From assembly GCA_945901145.1 (NCBI GenBank), contig CAMDJY010000033.1, positions 1 to 10,182 on the forward strand: a stretch of DNA of 10,182 nt, read 5' to 3'. The DNA is from Legionella genomosp. 1 (GTDB lineage: Bacteria; Pseudomonadota; Gammaproteobacteria; Legionellales; Legionellaceae). A program made the position numbers and the translations under genes. Positions 1 to 7,860 of this stretch are shown here, piece by piece (position 1 is the stretch's first letter; each line of letters begins with the position of its first letter). The notes beneath the pieces are model-generated. The model was not told where the DNA came from and did no database searches. It worked only from the letters and a program-made list of their open reading frames with translations.

Positions 1-3
1 TTT

Positions 4-21
4 AATCAATTTCAATTGATT
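4..21. promoter_or_regulatory. Perfect 8+8 bp inverted repeat, possible operator
   Basis: AATCAATT (4-11) and AATTGATT (14-21) are exact reverse complements separated by two bases (TC). The right arm contains the candidate -35 hexamer (16-21) of the promoter for the downstream glycosidase gene, a position where a bound dimeric repressor would block RNA polymerase. The dyad does not extend: bases 3 and 22 do not pair. It lacks a GC-rich stem and any following T-run close enough to act as a good intrinsic terminator for a gene upstream of the window. The arms are AT-rich, so chance is a real alternative. No known regulator site is recognised. Confidence 0.35.
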
Positions 22-44
22 TGGATGGGGTTTTTGTCTAAAAT
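16..44 (+). promoter_or_regulatory. Candidate sigma-70 promoter for the NagZ-type gene
   Basis: The -35 element TTGATT (16-21, 4 of 6 consensus bases) and the -10 element TAAAAT (39-44, 5 of 6) are separated by exactly 17 bases. Transcription would begin near 50-52, giving a leader of roughly 35 bases. The ribosome binding site AAGGA (73-77) lies 7 bases before ATG 85. This placement puts the in-frame upstream start codons at 16, 25 and 43 before the transcript start, which supports the start at 85. Confidence 0.5.
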
Positions 45-84
45 GGATTTACGTATATCATTTATTAAACAAAAGGACCGTATA

Positions 85-1206
85 ATGAAATATCTGTTTA
101 TTATAGTATCTATTATTGGATTTCTGCATGCTGGTTGGACGCAGGGTGATTCAGTTTCTTTGCGCGATAAAATTGGACAAATGTTAATTGTCGGATTTGA
201 TGGTAAAACGATTGATGAACATTCATCGATTGTAAAAATGATTCAAGTTGATCATATTGGAGGTGTAATTTTATTTGATTATAACTACCAAACCAAAACA
301 TTTGATAAAAATATTGAAAGTCCTCAGCAAGTTGCGCGTTTAAACCAAAGTTTACAAAAAATGAATCAAAATAGTTTGCCTTTGTTAATTTCTGTTGATT
401 ATGAAGGTGGCGCCAGGGGGACTCGTTTAACACAACGGGATGGGTTTCCTCATACGATTTCTGCTGCAGAAATTGGTAAAATGCCATTAAATCAAGCTAT
501 ACCTTATGTGCATACCATGGCTGTTACTTTAAGCGATGCTGGATTTAATTTAGATTTCGCGCCTGTATTAGATGTGAATGTTAACCCTGAAAATCCAATT
601 ATTGGTCAATTGAATCGCAGTTTTTCAGAAGATCCAGCGCGTGTTGTTGAAGATGCCCAGCTATATTCCAAGGAATTTTTACATGCCAAAGTCCAATGTG
701 CGTATAAGCATTTTCCTGGGCATGGGAGTTCAGACAGAGATTCTCATTTGGGCTTTGTTGATATCACAGACACTTGGCAGACTGATGAATTATACCCTTA
801 TCAGCAACTCATCAATCAACAAGATTCTTGTGGTGCAGTGATGGTGGGACATTTAGTGCATCGTAAATTAGATGCATCTGGTCTGCCTGCAACGCTTTCG
901 TATCCGATATTAACGACTCTTCTACGTGAGCAGTTGCATTTTGATGGGGTGATCATCAGTGATGATATGCAAATGCAAGCGATTACACAGCATTATTCTT
1001 TGGAGCAAGCATTAACGCTTGCAATCAATGCAGGAGTTGATGTGTTTATCTTTGGTAACCAATTGACTGATACACCCCAAGATCCCAAAATAATTATTGA
1101 TATCATCGAGAGAAAAGTAAACTCAGGGGAAATCAAATTAGAACGCATTAACGACGCCTATCGACATATTACTACGTTTAAGAAAACTTTACTGGTGAAT
1201 GAATAA
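85..1206 (+). CDS. nagZ: Family 3 glycoside hydrolase, NagZ-type beta-N-acetylhexosaminidase, probably exported
   Basis: The enzyme is predicted to remove terminal beta-linked N-acetylglucosamine, most likely from peptidoglycan-derived sugars. The 373-residue product has the single-domain GH3 barrel of the NagZ subfamily, with KHFPGHG at 208-214 and the DSH loop (Asp219, His221) that supplies the unusual Asp-His acid/base dyad. GVIISDD places the catalytic nucleophile at Asp293. E. coli NagZ is shorter (about 341 residues) and cytoplasmic. This protein starts with MKYLF and a hydrophobic stretch to about residue 14, with a plausible signal-peptidase site after Ala16. No lipobox cysteine is present, so a periplasmic or secreted protein is inferred. 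The start at 85 has AAGGA 7 bases upstream; TTG 16, ATG 25 and ATG 43 are in frame but lack ribosome sites. After Asp-Tyr-Glu-Gly-Gly (105-109) the usual RxxR is displaced by an inserted Ala110. Its 181-780 segment is about 37% G+C by hand count, lower than the neighbouring genes. The exact substrate is not certain. Confidence 0.85.
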   Translation: MKYLFIIVSIIGFLHAGWTQGDSVSLRDKIGQMLIVGFDGKTIDEHSSIVKMIQVDHIGGVILFDYNYQTKTFDKNIESPQQVARLNQSLQKMNQNSLPLLISVDYEGGARGTRLTQRDGFPHTISAAEIGKMPLNQAIPYVHTMAVTLSDAGFNLDFAPVLDVNVNPENPIIGQLNRSFSEDPARVVEDAQLYSKEFLHAKVQCAYKHFPGHGSSDRDSHLGFVDITDTWQTDELYPYQQLINQQDSCGAVMVGHLVHRKLDASGLPATLSYPILTTLLREQLHFDGVIISDDMQMQAITQHYSLEQALTLAINAGVDVFIFGNQLTDTPQDPKIIIDIIERKVNSGEIKLERINDAYRHITTFKKTLLVNE

Positions 1207-1260
1207 CCGTTTGCGTGTAGAATGTGTTATTTAAGTTTTTCGTTTGTAGATAGGTGAGAG
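1207..1260 (+). promoter_or_regulatory. Short prfB leader with weak -10 and ribosome binding site
   Basis: This 54-base gap holds AGGTGA (1252-1257), the ribosome binding site just before ATG 1261. TAGAAT (1218-1223) matches the -10 consensus in 5 of 6 bases, but no acceptable -35 hexamer lies 16-18 bases before it. A weak or activator-dependent promoter is possible, and so is read-through from the gene upstream. No terminator hairpin is visible after the glycosidase stop. Confidence 0.25.
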
Positions 1261-2367
1261 ATGTTGGAAATTAACCAAATAAATCTAACATTGGACGATC
1301 TGGCGTTTCGAATTCAAGCGTTGCGTGGCTTTCTGGATATTGATAAGAAAACTGAACAATTGGAAGAAGTGATTTTAGAACTTGAATCACCGACCGTTTG
1401 GGATGATCCAGACCATGCACAAGCTTTAGGTCGCCAGCGTGCGCAGTTAGAAGCTGTGGTCAATCTTTTAAATGAACTCACTCAAGGTGTGGTCGATGCC
1501 AGAGAGTTGTTTGATATGGCACGTGCCGAAGATGATGATGCAGCTATTCATGCCTTAGGCAATGATGTGGCCTTAATTCAAAAACAAGTTGAAACGTTGG
1601 AGTTTCAACGTATGTTTTCTGGCAAAATGGATCGTGCGAATGCTTTTGTGGATATTCAAGCCGGATCAGGCGGTACAGAAGCGCAAGATTGGGCAGAAAT
1701 GTTACTGCGCATGTATCTGCGTTGGGGGGAGCAGCATGGGTTTACCATGGATTTAATGGAGTGCTCTGCAGGAGAAGTGGCCGGGATTAAAAGTGCGACC
1801 ATTCATGTAATCGGAGACTATGCTTATGGATGGTTGCGCACGGAATCAGGCGTGCATAGATTAGTTCGAAAGTCGCCGTTTGATTCGGGAAATCGTCGTC
1901 ATACTTCTTTTTCTGCGGTATTTGTTTCGCCTGAGATTGATGATGATATTGTCATTGAAATTAATCCTGCTGATCTACGAATTGATACCTACCGAGCCTC
2001 GGGCGCAGGTGGTCAGCATGTCAACCGGACCGATTCTGCTGTTCGGATTACGCATATGCCAAGTGGCATCGTTGTCCAATGTCAGAATGATAGAAGTCAG
2101 CATAAAAATAAAGATCAAGCCATGAAGCAGTTACGTGCAAAGCTCTATGAGTTGGAAATACAGAAAAAAAGTGAAGCACAACAAGCTTTAGAAGCAACTA
2201 AGTCAGATATTGGTTGGGGATCACAAATTCGTTCGTATGTGTTGGATCAATCTCGTGTCAAGGACTTACGCACCGGTATTGAAACCAGTAATACGCAAGC
2301 GGTCTTAGATGGTGATCTGGACCAATTCATCGAAGCAAGTTTAAAAGTAGGGGAAGAAAATACATGA
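1261..2367 (+). CDS. prfB: Peptide chain release factor 2 (no programmed frameshift)
   Basis: RF2 enters the ribosomal A site at UGA and UAA codons and triggers hydrolysis of the finished peptide. The 368-residue product is close to the E. coli protein in length and register. The stop-codon-reading tripeptide SPF is at 205-207 and the peptidyl-transfer GGQ motif at 250-252, the E. coli positions. Position 246 is Ala, as in most RF2 proteins, not the Thr of E. coli K-12 that lowers activity. The N-terminal coiled region (about 1-110) precedes the conserved core, which includes [11 protein letters not shown] and [11 protein letters not shown]. The start at 1261 has an AGGTGA ribosome site and makes the residue numbering agree with E. 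coli. Most bacteria encode RF2 in two frames joined by a +1 shift after codon 25. Here Leu25 (CTG) is followed directly by Asp26 (GAT), so the gene is read straight through and that autoregulation is absent. The stop overlaps the lysS start by ATGA. Confidence 0.98.
   Translation: MLEINQINLTLDDLAFRIQALRGFLDIDKKTEQLEEVILELESPTVWDDPDHAQALGRQRAQLEAVVNLLNELTQGVVDARELFDMARAEDDDAAIHALGNDVALIQKQVETLEFQRMFSGKMDRANAFVDIQAGSGGTEAQDWAEMLLRMYLRWGEQHGFTMDLMECSAGEVAGIKSATIHVIGDYAYGWLRTESGVHRLVRKSPFDSGNRRHTSFSAVFVSPEIDDDIVIEINPADLRIDTYRASGAGGQHVNRTDSAVRITHMPSGIVVQCQNDRSQHKNKDQAMKQLRAKLYELEIQKKSEAQQALEATKSDIGWGSQIRSYVLDQSRVKDLRTGIETSNTQAVLDGDLDQFIEASLKVGEENT
1324..1338 (+). other. Degenerate prfB frameshift site (signal absent)
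   Basis: In E. coli this place holds an internal Shine-Dalgarno-like AGGGGG followed by CTT TGA C, where ribosomes slip +1 when RF2 is scarce. Here the codons are CGT GGC TTT CTG GAT (residues 22-26, Arg-Gly-Phe-Leu-Asp). There is no UGA, no slippery CTT-T and no purine-rich stimulator. The encoded residues still match the product of the shifted E. coli reading, LRGYL then D, so the coding sequence is intact and only the regulatory device is gone. Confidence 0.9.
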
Positions 2368-3863
2368 GTGATGAGATGTTGAAGCAAACAGAAGAAGCTG
2401 CTGAAGTTTATGTGATTCGTAAACAAAAATTGGCTGATTTACGCGAGCAGGGTTTTGACTTCCCAAATGCTTTTAAACGTGATCATTTGGCTCTGGATTT
2501 AACAACCCGTTATGCGGGTTTTACCAAAGAGGCATTGGTGGATGAGGCAGTTACTGTAAATGTCGCCGGTCGGATTGTGTTGCGACGGATCATGGGTAAA
2601 GCCAGTTTTTTTCATATTCAAGATGTCTCAGGCCGTATGCAAGTTTATATTCGTGCCAATGAACATCCTGAGGTGTATGAGCAGTTTGATAAGCATTGGG
2701 ATATTGGTGATATTGTTGGCATTTCTGGTCTTTTATTTTTGACGAACACTGGTGAGCTCACGGTTCATGCGAATCAAGTTCAATTATTAACAAAATCGCT
2801 GCGGCCATTGCCTGATAAATTTCATGGTTTGGCCGATCAGGAAACGCGTTACCGTAAACGCTATGTTGATTTAATTGCCAATGAAGAGACACGTCAAGTG
2901 TTTCAGCTGCGCTCTCGGTTGATTCAAACATTGCGTCGGTTCATGGATGCGCATCAGTTTCTGGAAGTAGAAACACCCATGATGCACCCGATTCCAGGGG
3001 GTGCTTTAGCGCGTCCATTTGTCACACATCATAATGCGTTGGATCAGGACATGTATTTGCGTATTGCGCCTGAATTATATTTAAAGCGCCTGGTCGTCGG
3101 TGGGTTTGAGCGCGTGTATGAAATTAATCGTAATTTTCGTAATGAGGGTTTGTCAACCCGGCATAATCCTGAGTTTACCATGATTGAATTTTATCAAGCT
3201 TATGCCAATTACACAGAATTGATGGACTTTACTGAAGCGTTGCTGATTTATTTATGTGATGAAGTGATGGGCAGTCGTGAGATTAACTATCAAGATCAAC
3301 TGATACAGTTTCATCAGCCTTTTCTGCGTATCTCTATGAAAGATGCAGTTGTTCGTTATAACTCATCCATACAATTAGCAGATGTCGAAACTTTAGATGC
3401 TTGTCGTAAAATATTAGATCAATTAGGTTTGGCTTATAAAGCGACTGATGGTTTGGGTAAGTTGCATATGATTTTATTTGAAGAAACCGTTGAGCATCAA
3501 TTGATTCAGCCGACATTTGTGACCGGTTATCCGACGGAAGTTTCACCGCTGGCAAGACGTAATGCAGATAACCCAGAGATTACCGATCGTTTTGAATTTT
3601 TTATTGGTGGACGTGAAATTGCCAATGGATTTTCAGAGTTAAACGATGCAGAAGATCAAGCCGCACGCTTTCATCATCAAGTTTTAGAGAAAAATGCTGG
3701 TGATTTGGAAGCAATGCATTTTGATAGTGATTATATTGAAGCGTTAGAATATGGCATGCCACCAACTGCAGGTGAAGGCATCGGCATTGATCGTTTGATT
3801 ATGCTATTTACCAATTCACCTTCAATTCGTGATGTGATTTTATTCCCGCATTTGCGGCAGTGA
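2364..3863 (+). CDS. lysS: Lysyl-tRNA synthetase, class II
   Basis: The enzyme activates lysine with ATP and charges tRNA-Lys in the cytoplasm. The 499-residue product aligns along its full length with E. coli LysS (505 residues). An N-terminal helix is followed by an OB-fold anticodon-binding domain (about 64-145, with RRIMGKASF). The class II catalytic core has motif 1 around 190-214 ending in IPGGA, the signature [21 protein letters not shown], motif 2 with FRNEG at 258-262, and motif 3 with GEGIGIDRL from residue 470, including Arg477. No C-terminal extension is present, and the anticodon domain separates it from the EpmA (PoxA) paralogue. The start overlaps the prfB stop as ATGA, with AGGGGA (2349-2354) nine bases upstream, so translation is probably coupled and prfB-lysS is one transcript, as in E. 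coli. Its stop lies one base from the trxB stop on the other strand. Confidence 0.98.
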   Translation: MSDEMLKQTEEAAEVYVIRKQKLADLREQGFDFPNAFKRDHLALDLTTRYAGFTKEALVDEAVTVNVAGRIVLRRIMGKASFFHIQDVSGRMQVYIRANEHPEVYEQFDKHWDIGDIVGISGLLFLTNTGELTVHANQVQLLTKSLRPLPDKFHGLADQETRYRKRYVDLIANEETRQVFQLRSRLIQTLRRFMDAHQFLEVETPMMHPIPGGALARPFVTHHNALDQDMYLRIAPELYLKRLVVGGFERVYEINRNFRNEGLSTRHNPEFTMIEFYQAYANYTELMDFTEALLIYLCDEVMGSREINYQDQLIQFHQPFLRISMKDAVVRYNSSIQLADVETLDACRKILDQLGLAYKATDGLGKLHMILFEETVEHQLIQPTFVTGYPTEVSPLARRNADNPEITDRFEFFIGGREIANGFSELNDAEDQAARFHHQVLEKNAGDLEAMHFDSDYIEALEYGMPPTAGEGIGIDRLIMLFTNSPSIRDVILFPHLRQ

Positions 3864-3864
3864 G

Positions 3865-4889
<1,025 letters not shown>

Positions 4890-7223
4890 ATGAAAAAAAA
4901 ATATACAGAAACAGCATTGCCGCCTTTTGTGATGAAGCGAATCAGCGAAGGATGTTTTATTTTAACTTTAACTGTCGCTTTTTTTGTTTTTTTGTCTTTG
5001 ATGACTTATCAAAGCACTGATCCTGGATGGTTTCATACCGCAGCGAATAAAATTGCAAAGCATGGCATTGCTAATGCAGGGGGGCCTGTTGGTGCTTTTT
5101 TAGCTGACGCACTCTATTGGTTATTAGGCTATTTTGCGTTTGCACTGCCTTTTGGGGTTGCTTATTTGGCCTGGGTAATTTTGCATGATCAGCGTGTTTT
5201 GCATGTATTTAACCAGTATATGTTTTTTTTGCGCACAGTTGGTCTTTTGCTTGTTTTTACCTGCGGGTGTGGCTTATCAACGCTTTTGGTGAGCGGTCAA
5301 GCGAAACTACTTTATGGGGCTGGTGGCAAATTTGGTCAGGTGATGGCTAAGTCATGCTGCCATATCGTCCATTTGGAAGGGGGATTGTTAATTTTAGTTG
5401 CGATTTTTCTTGTGGGCGTGACTTGGCTGACGGGTCTTTCCTGGATTCAGGCCGTAGAGCTTCTCGGTAAGTACACGATTATTATCATGAATCAAGTGTT
5501 ACGCTTGACTGAAGGCTTATCTCAAGTTTTTTTTGATGTGGTGCAATTCATTAAAAATAGAAAAAAGAATTTACTCACCGTTGGTGAGCAGCTGGTTCCT
5601 CGTATTAAAAAAGAAAAACCAGTTCGTCAAAAACATAATCCACGTGTTACTGCCCCCTCTTTGGGAATTGCGATTCTTGATACGACGCCACCGCCACGGG
5701 CCACTGAACACGTGATGATGACTGTTCCGGTGACCGAAGGTTTGCCGGCGTTGACGCTTTTAGATAAAGGCCAGCCCGGTAAACCGATGGGAGGTTATAC
5801 GCCAGCTGAGCTTGAGACATTGTCTCGTGATTTGGAACAGCATTTATTAGATTACGGGGTACAGGTTGATGTCGTTGCTGTGCATCCTGGGCCGGTGATT
5901 ACACGGTTTGAACTGCAACTAGCAGCTGGCGTTAAGGCGAGCCGGTTAACTGCACTGGCAAGAGATTTAGCGCGCTCACTGTCGGTATTAAGTGTGCGCG
6001 TGGTTGAGATTATTCCGGGGAAGACCGTTGTTGGTCTTGAGTTACCCAATCCTTATCGTGCGACAGTTGCTTTGTCTGATGTGTTTTCAGCTGAGGTCTA
6101 TCAACAAGCACATTCACCGCTGACACTTGCTTTAGGTGTGGATATTGGTGGGCATCCGATGATTGTTGATCTTGCGAAAATGCCGCATTTATTGGTTGCC
6201 GGAACCACGGGATCAGGAAAATCTGTAGGCATTAATGCGATGATTTTAAGCTTACTTTTTCGAGCGACGCCAGAACAGGTGCGCTTGATTTTAGTTGACC
6301 CCAAAATGCTGGAATTGTCTGTGTATGATGGTATTCCACACTTATTGACCCCTGTGGTCACGGATATGAAAGAAGCGGCCAGTGCATTGCGTTGGTGCGT
6401 TGAAGAAATGGAGCGGCGTTATCGGCTGATGGCTGCGATGGGCGTGCGTCATGTTGTCGGTTTTAATACAAAAATTACGGAAGCCGCGGAGAAAGGCGAA
6501 GCCCTTGTTGATCCATTATGGAAGCCCACTGCCGATCTCAGCGATCAAGCCCCACGGCTGTCAACGTTGCCTTATATTGTTGTCGTCATTGATGAGCTTG
6601 CTGATATGATGATGGTTGTGGGAAAAAAAGTGGAACAATTGATTGCACGTATTGCACAAAAAGCGCGAGCATCGGGGATTCACCTAATCTTGGCAACACA
6701 AAGGCCTTCTGTTGATGTCTTAACTGGATTAATTAAATCTAATATTCCGACCCGTATTTCATTTCAAGTGTCTTCCAAAATTGACTCGCGTACGATTTTA
6801 GACCAACAAGGCGCTGAACAATTGTTAGGGCATGGGGATATGTTGTTTCTTGCCCCTGGTACGGGCGCGCCTCTGCGTGTGCATGGTGCGTTTGTCGATG
6901 ATCAAGAAGTGCATCGTGTTGCCAATGATTGGCGCGCGCGCGGCGTGCCACAATATATCGACGAAATTACTCAGCACGGTTTAGATGGTGCAGAAGGGGG
7001 CGGCTCAGGTGAAGATGTCGAACAAACGGATCCGCTCTATGATGAAGCAGTAGAATTTGTATTACAAACGCGAAAGGCGAGTACTTCTGCAGTACAGCGA
7101 CGCTTTAAAATAGGATATAATCGTGCTGCGCGTTTGGTAGATGAGATGGAGCGTACGGGTATTGTAGGTCCTTTAGATGGTGGTTTTCGTGATGTTTTAG
7201 CACATGCCGTAGCTCGAGAGTAA
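4890..7223 (+). CDS. ftsK: Septal DNA translocase FtsK
   Basis: FtsK anchors at the division septum and pumps chromosomal DNA toward the dif site, where it activates XerCD to resolve dimers. The 777-residue protein is complete but much shorter than E. coli FtsK (1329), because the linker is short. Four membrane segments are visible at about 21-40, 70-98, 112-134 and 164-186, with the typical NAGGPVGA before the second. A basic linker (about 220-300, rich in Lys/Arg) leads to the motor. The RecA-like domain has Walker A GTTGSGKS at 438-445 and Walker B ending in Asp568-Glu569. A Gly/Ser-rich hinge then joins the winged-helix gamma domain (about 714-777) with [13 protein letters not shown]. The residues matching E. 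coli Asn1296, Arg1300 and Glu1303, which read KOPS, are Asn744, Arg748 and Asp751. A stop codon at 4872-4874 lies upstream in frame, so ATG 4890 is the first ATG available. The gene is followed after one base by lolA. Confidence 0.97.
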   Translation: MKKKYTETALPPFVMKRISEGCFILTLTVAFFVFLSLMTYQSTDPGWFHTAANKIAKHGIANAGGPVGAFLADALYWLLGYFAFALPFGVAYLAWVILHDQRVLHVFNQYMFFLRTVGLLLVFTCGCGLSTLLVSGQAKLLYGAGGKFGQVMAKSCCHIVHLEGGLLILVAIFLVGVTWLTGLSWIQAVELLGKYTIIIMNQVLRLTEGLSQVFFDVVQFIKNRKKNLLTVGEQLVPRIKKEKPVRQKHNPRVTAPSLGIAILDTTPPPRATEHVMMTVPVTEGLPALTLLDKGQPGKPMGGYTPAELETLSRDLEQHLLDYGVQVDVVAVHPGPVITRFELQLAAGVKASRLTALARDLARSLSVLSVRVVEIIPGKTVVGLELPNPYRATVALSDVFSAEVYQQAHSPLTLALGVDIGGHPMIVDLAKMPHLLVAGTTGSGKSVGINAMILSLLFRATPEQVRLILVDPKMLELSVYDGIPHLLTPVVTDMKEAASALRWCVEEMERRYRLMAAMGVRHVVGFNTKITEAAEKGEALVDPLWKPTADLSDQAPRLSTLPYIVVVIDELADMMMVVGKKVEQLIARIAQKARASGIHLILATQRPSVDVLTGLIKSNIPTRISFQVSSKIDSRTILDQQGAEQLLGHGDMLFLAPGTGAPLRVHGAFVDDQEVHRVANDWRARGVPQYIDEITQHGLDGAEGGGSGEDVEQTDPLYDEAVEFVLQTRKASTSAVQRRFKIGYNRAARLVDEMERTGIVGPLDGGFRDVLAHAVARE

Positions 7224-7224
7224 T

Positions 7225-7860
7225 ATGAAAAAAATGAATCAGTATTTTATAATTATATCGATATGGCTGCTGGCGACAGTGGCTCATGCTGAATCGGCTG
7301 CTGATTTATTTCTTCAGAAGTTTCAAGCAATTCGAACGATGGAAGCGAGCTTTACCCAAGTCATCAAAACAAAAACTCGCCAACTTTCTCAAGCATCAGG
7401 GAAAATGGCTGTGTTTCGACCTGGTCGTTTTCGTTGGGAGACCACAAAACCAATGGCACAGCTCGTAATTGCTAATGGGACTCGGGTTTGGGTCTACGAT
7501 CCTGATCTTGAGCAAGTGACTGTGCGTCGGCAGACATCTGCTATGCAAAGCAGTGCTGTCCTATTTTTAAGTGATCAAGATCTGCATCTTATAGAGTCTT
7601 TTGATATATCCGTCAAAAACCATGGAAATTTCAGTGATTTTGACCTACGTTCAAAGTCATCGCGAGCTGATTTTAAGCATGTGATATTTGAATTTGAGGG
7701 TAAAATTTTGCGTGGTATGGAGTTATTTGATGCACTCGGGCAACGCACTGTTGTGCGTTTTGAACATATCAAAATCAATCAACCCCTTGCAGCACAAGTA
7801 TTTGAATTTAAGCCGCCTAAGGGTGTTGATATTATCGAGGAAGGAGATGTGCGTGGTTAG
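7225..7860 (+). CDS. lolA: Outer-membrane lipoprotein carrier protein LolA
   Basis: LolA is the periplasmic chaperone that takes lipoproteins released by LolCDE from the inner membrane and hands them to LolB at the outer membrane. The 211-residue precursor has a clear signal peptide (MKK start, hydrophobic core about 8-20, Ala-His-Ala and cleavage after residue 22), leaving about 189 residues. Family features include MEASFTQ near the mature N-terminus, the RPGRFRWE and VWVYDPDLEQVTV strands of the half-open beta barrel, and the ending VFEFKPPKGVDII. The start at 7225 is one base after the ftsK stop, with GAGAG just upstream; a second in-frame ATG at 7234 would be farther from it. The ftsK-lolA pair is conserved in E. 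coli and relatives. The 3' end overlaps the yhdP start by 8 bases and carries its ribosome binding site. Confidence 0.93.
   Translation: MKKMNQYFIIISIWLLATVAHAESAADLFLQKFQAIRTMEASFTQVIKTKTRQLSQASGKMAVFRPGRFRWETTKPMAQLVIANGTRVWVYDPDLEQVTVRRQTSAMQSSAVLFLSDQDLHLIESFDISVKNHGNFSDFDLRSKSSRADFKHVIFEFEGKILRGMELFDALGQRTVVRFEHIKINQPLAAQVFEFKPPKGVDIIEEGDVRG
7841..7846 (+). promoter_or_regulatory. Strong ribosome binding site deciding the yhdP start
   Basis: AAGGAG lies inside the last codons of lolA. ATG 7847 follows it with no spacing and cannot be well placed in the ribosome. GTG 7853 is in the same frame with a 6-base spacer. The site therefore argues for the GTG start and for translation of yhdP by ribosomes finishing lolA. 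Confidence 0.7.

Noticed and set aside
16..84. Longer N-terminus for the glycosidase from TTG 16, ATG 25 or ATG 43
   Set aside because: None has a ribosome binding site, and all fall before the inferred transcript start. They would also put a charged extension before the hydrophobic export segment, whereas ATG 85 has AAGGA at good spacing.
113..487. Minus-strand open frame of 124 codons opposite the glycosidase
   Set aside because: It mirrors conserved GH3 coding sequence, has no recognisable features and is explained by the AT-rich codon use of the real gene.
3846..3857. CCGCA-TT-TGCGG hairpin as a terminator between lysS and trxB
   Set aside because: The stem is five base pairs with a two-base loop, it lies within lysS coding sequence, and no T-run follows on either strand.
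5319..5326. GCTGGTGG, identical to the E. coli Chi recombination octamer
   Set aside because: It is a single copy inside ftsK, roughly the frequency expected by chance, and Chi sequences differ between lineages.
7847..7849. ATG 7847 as the yhdP start
   Set aside because: It directly abuts the AAGGAG ribosome site with no spacer. The in-frame GTG six bases farther on has normal spacing.
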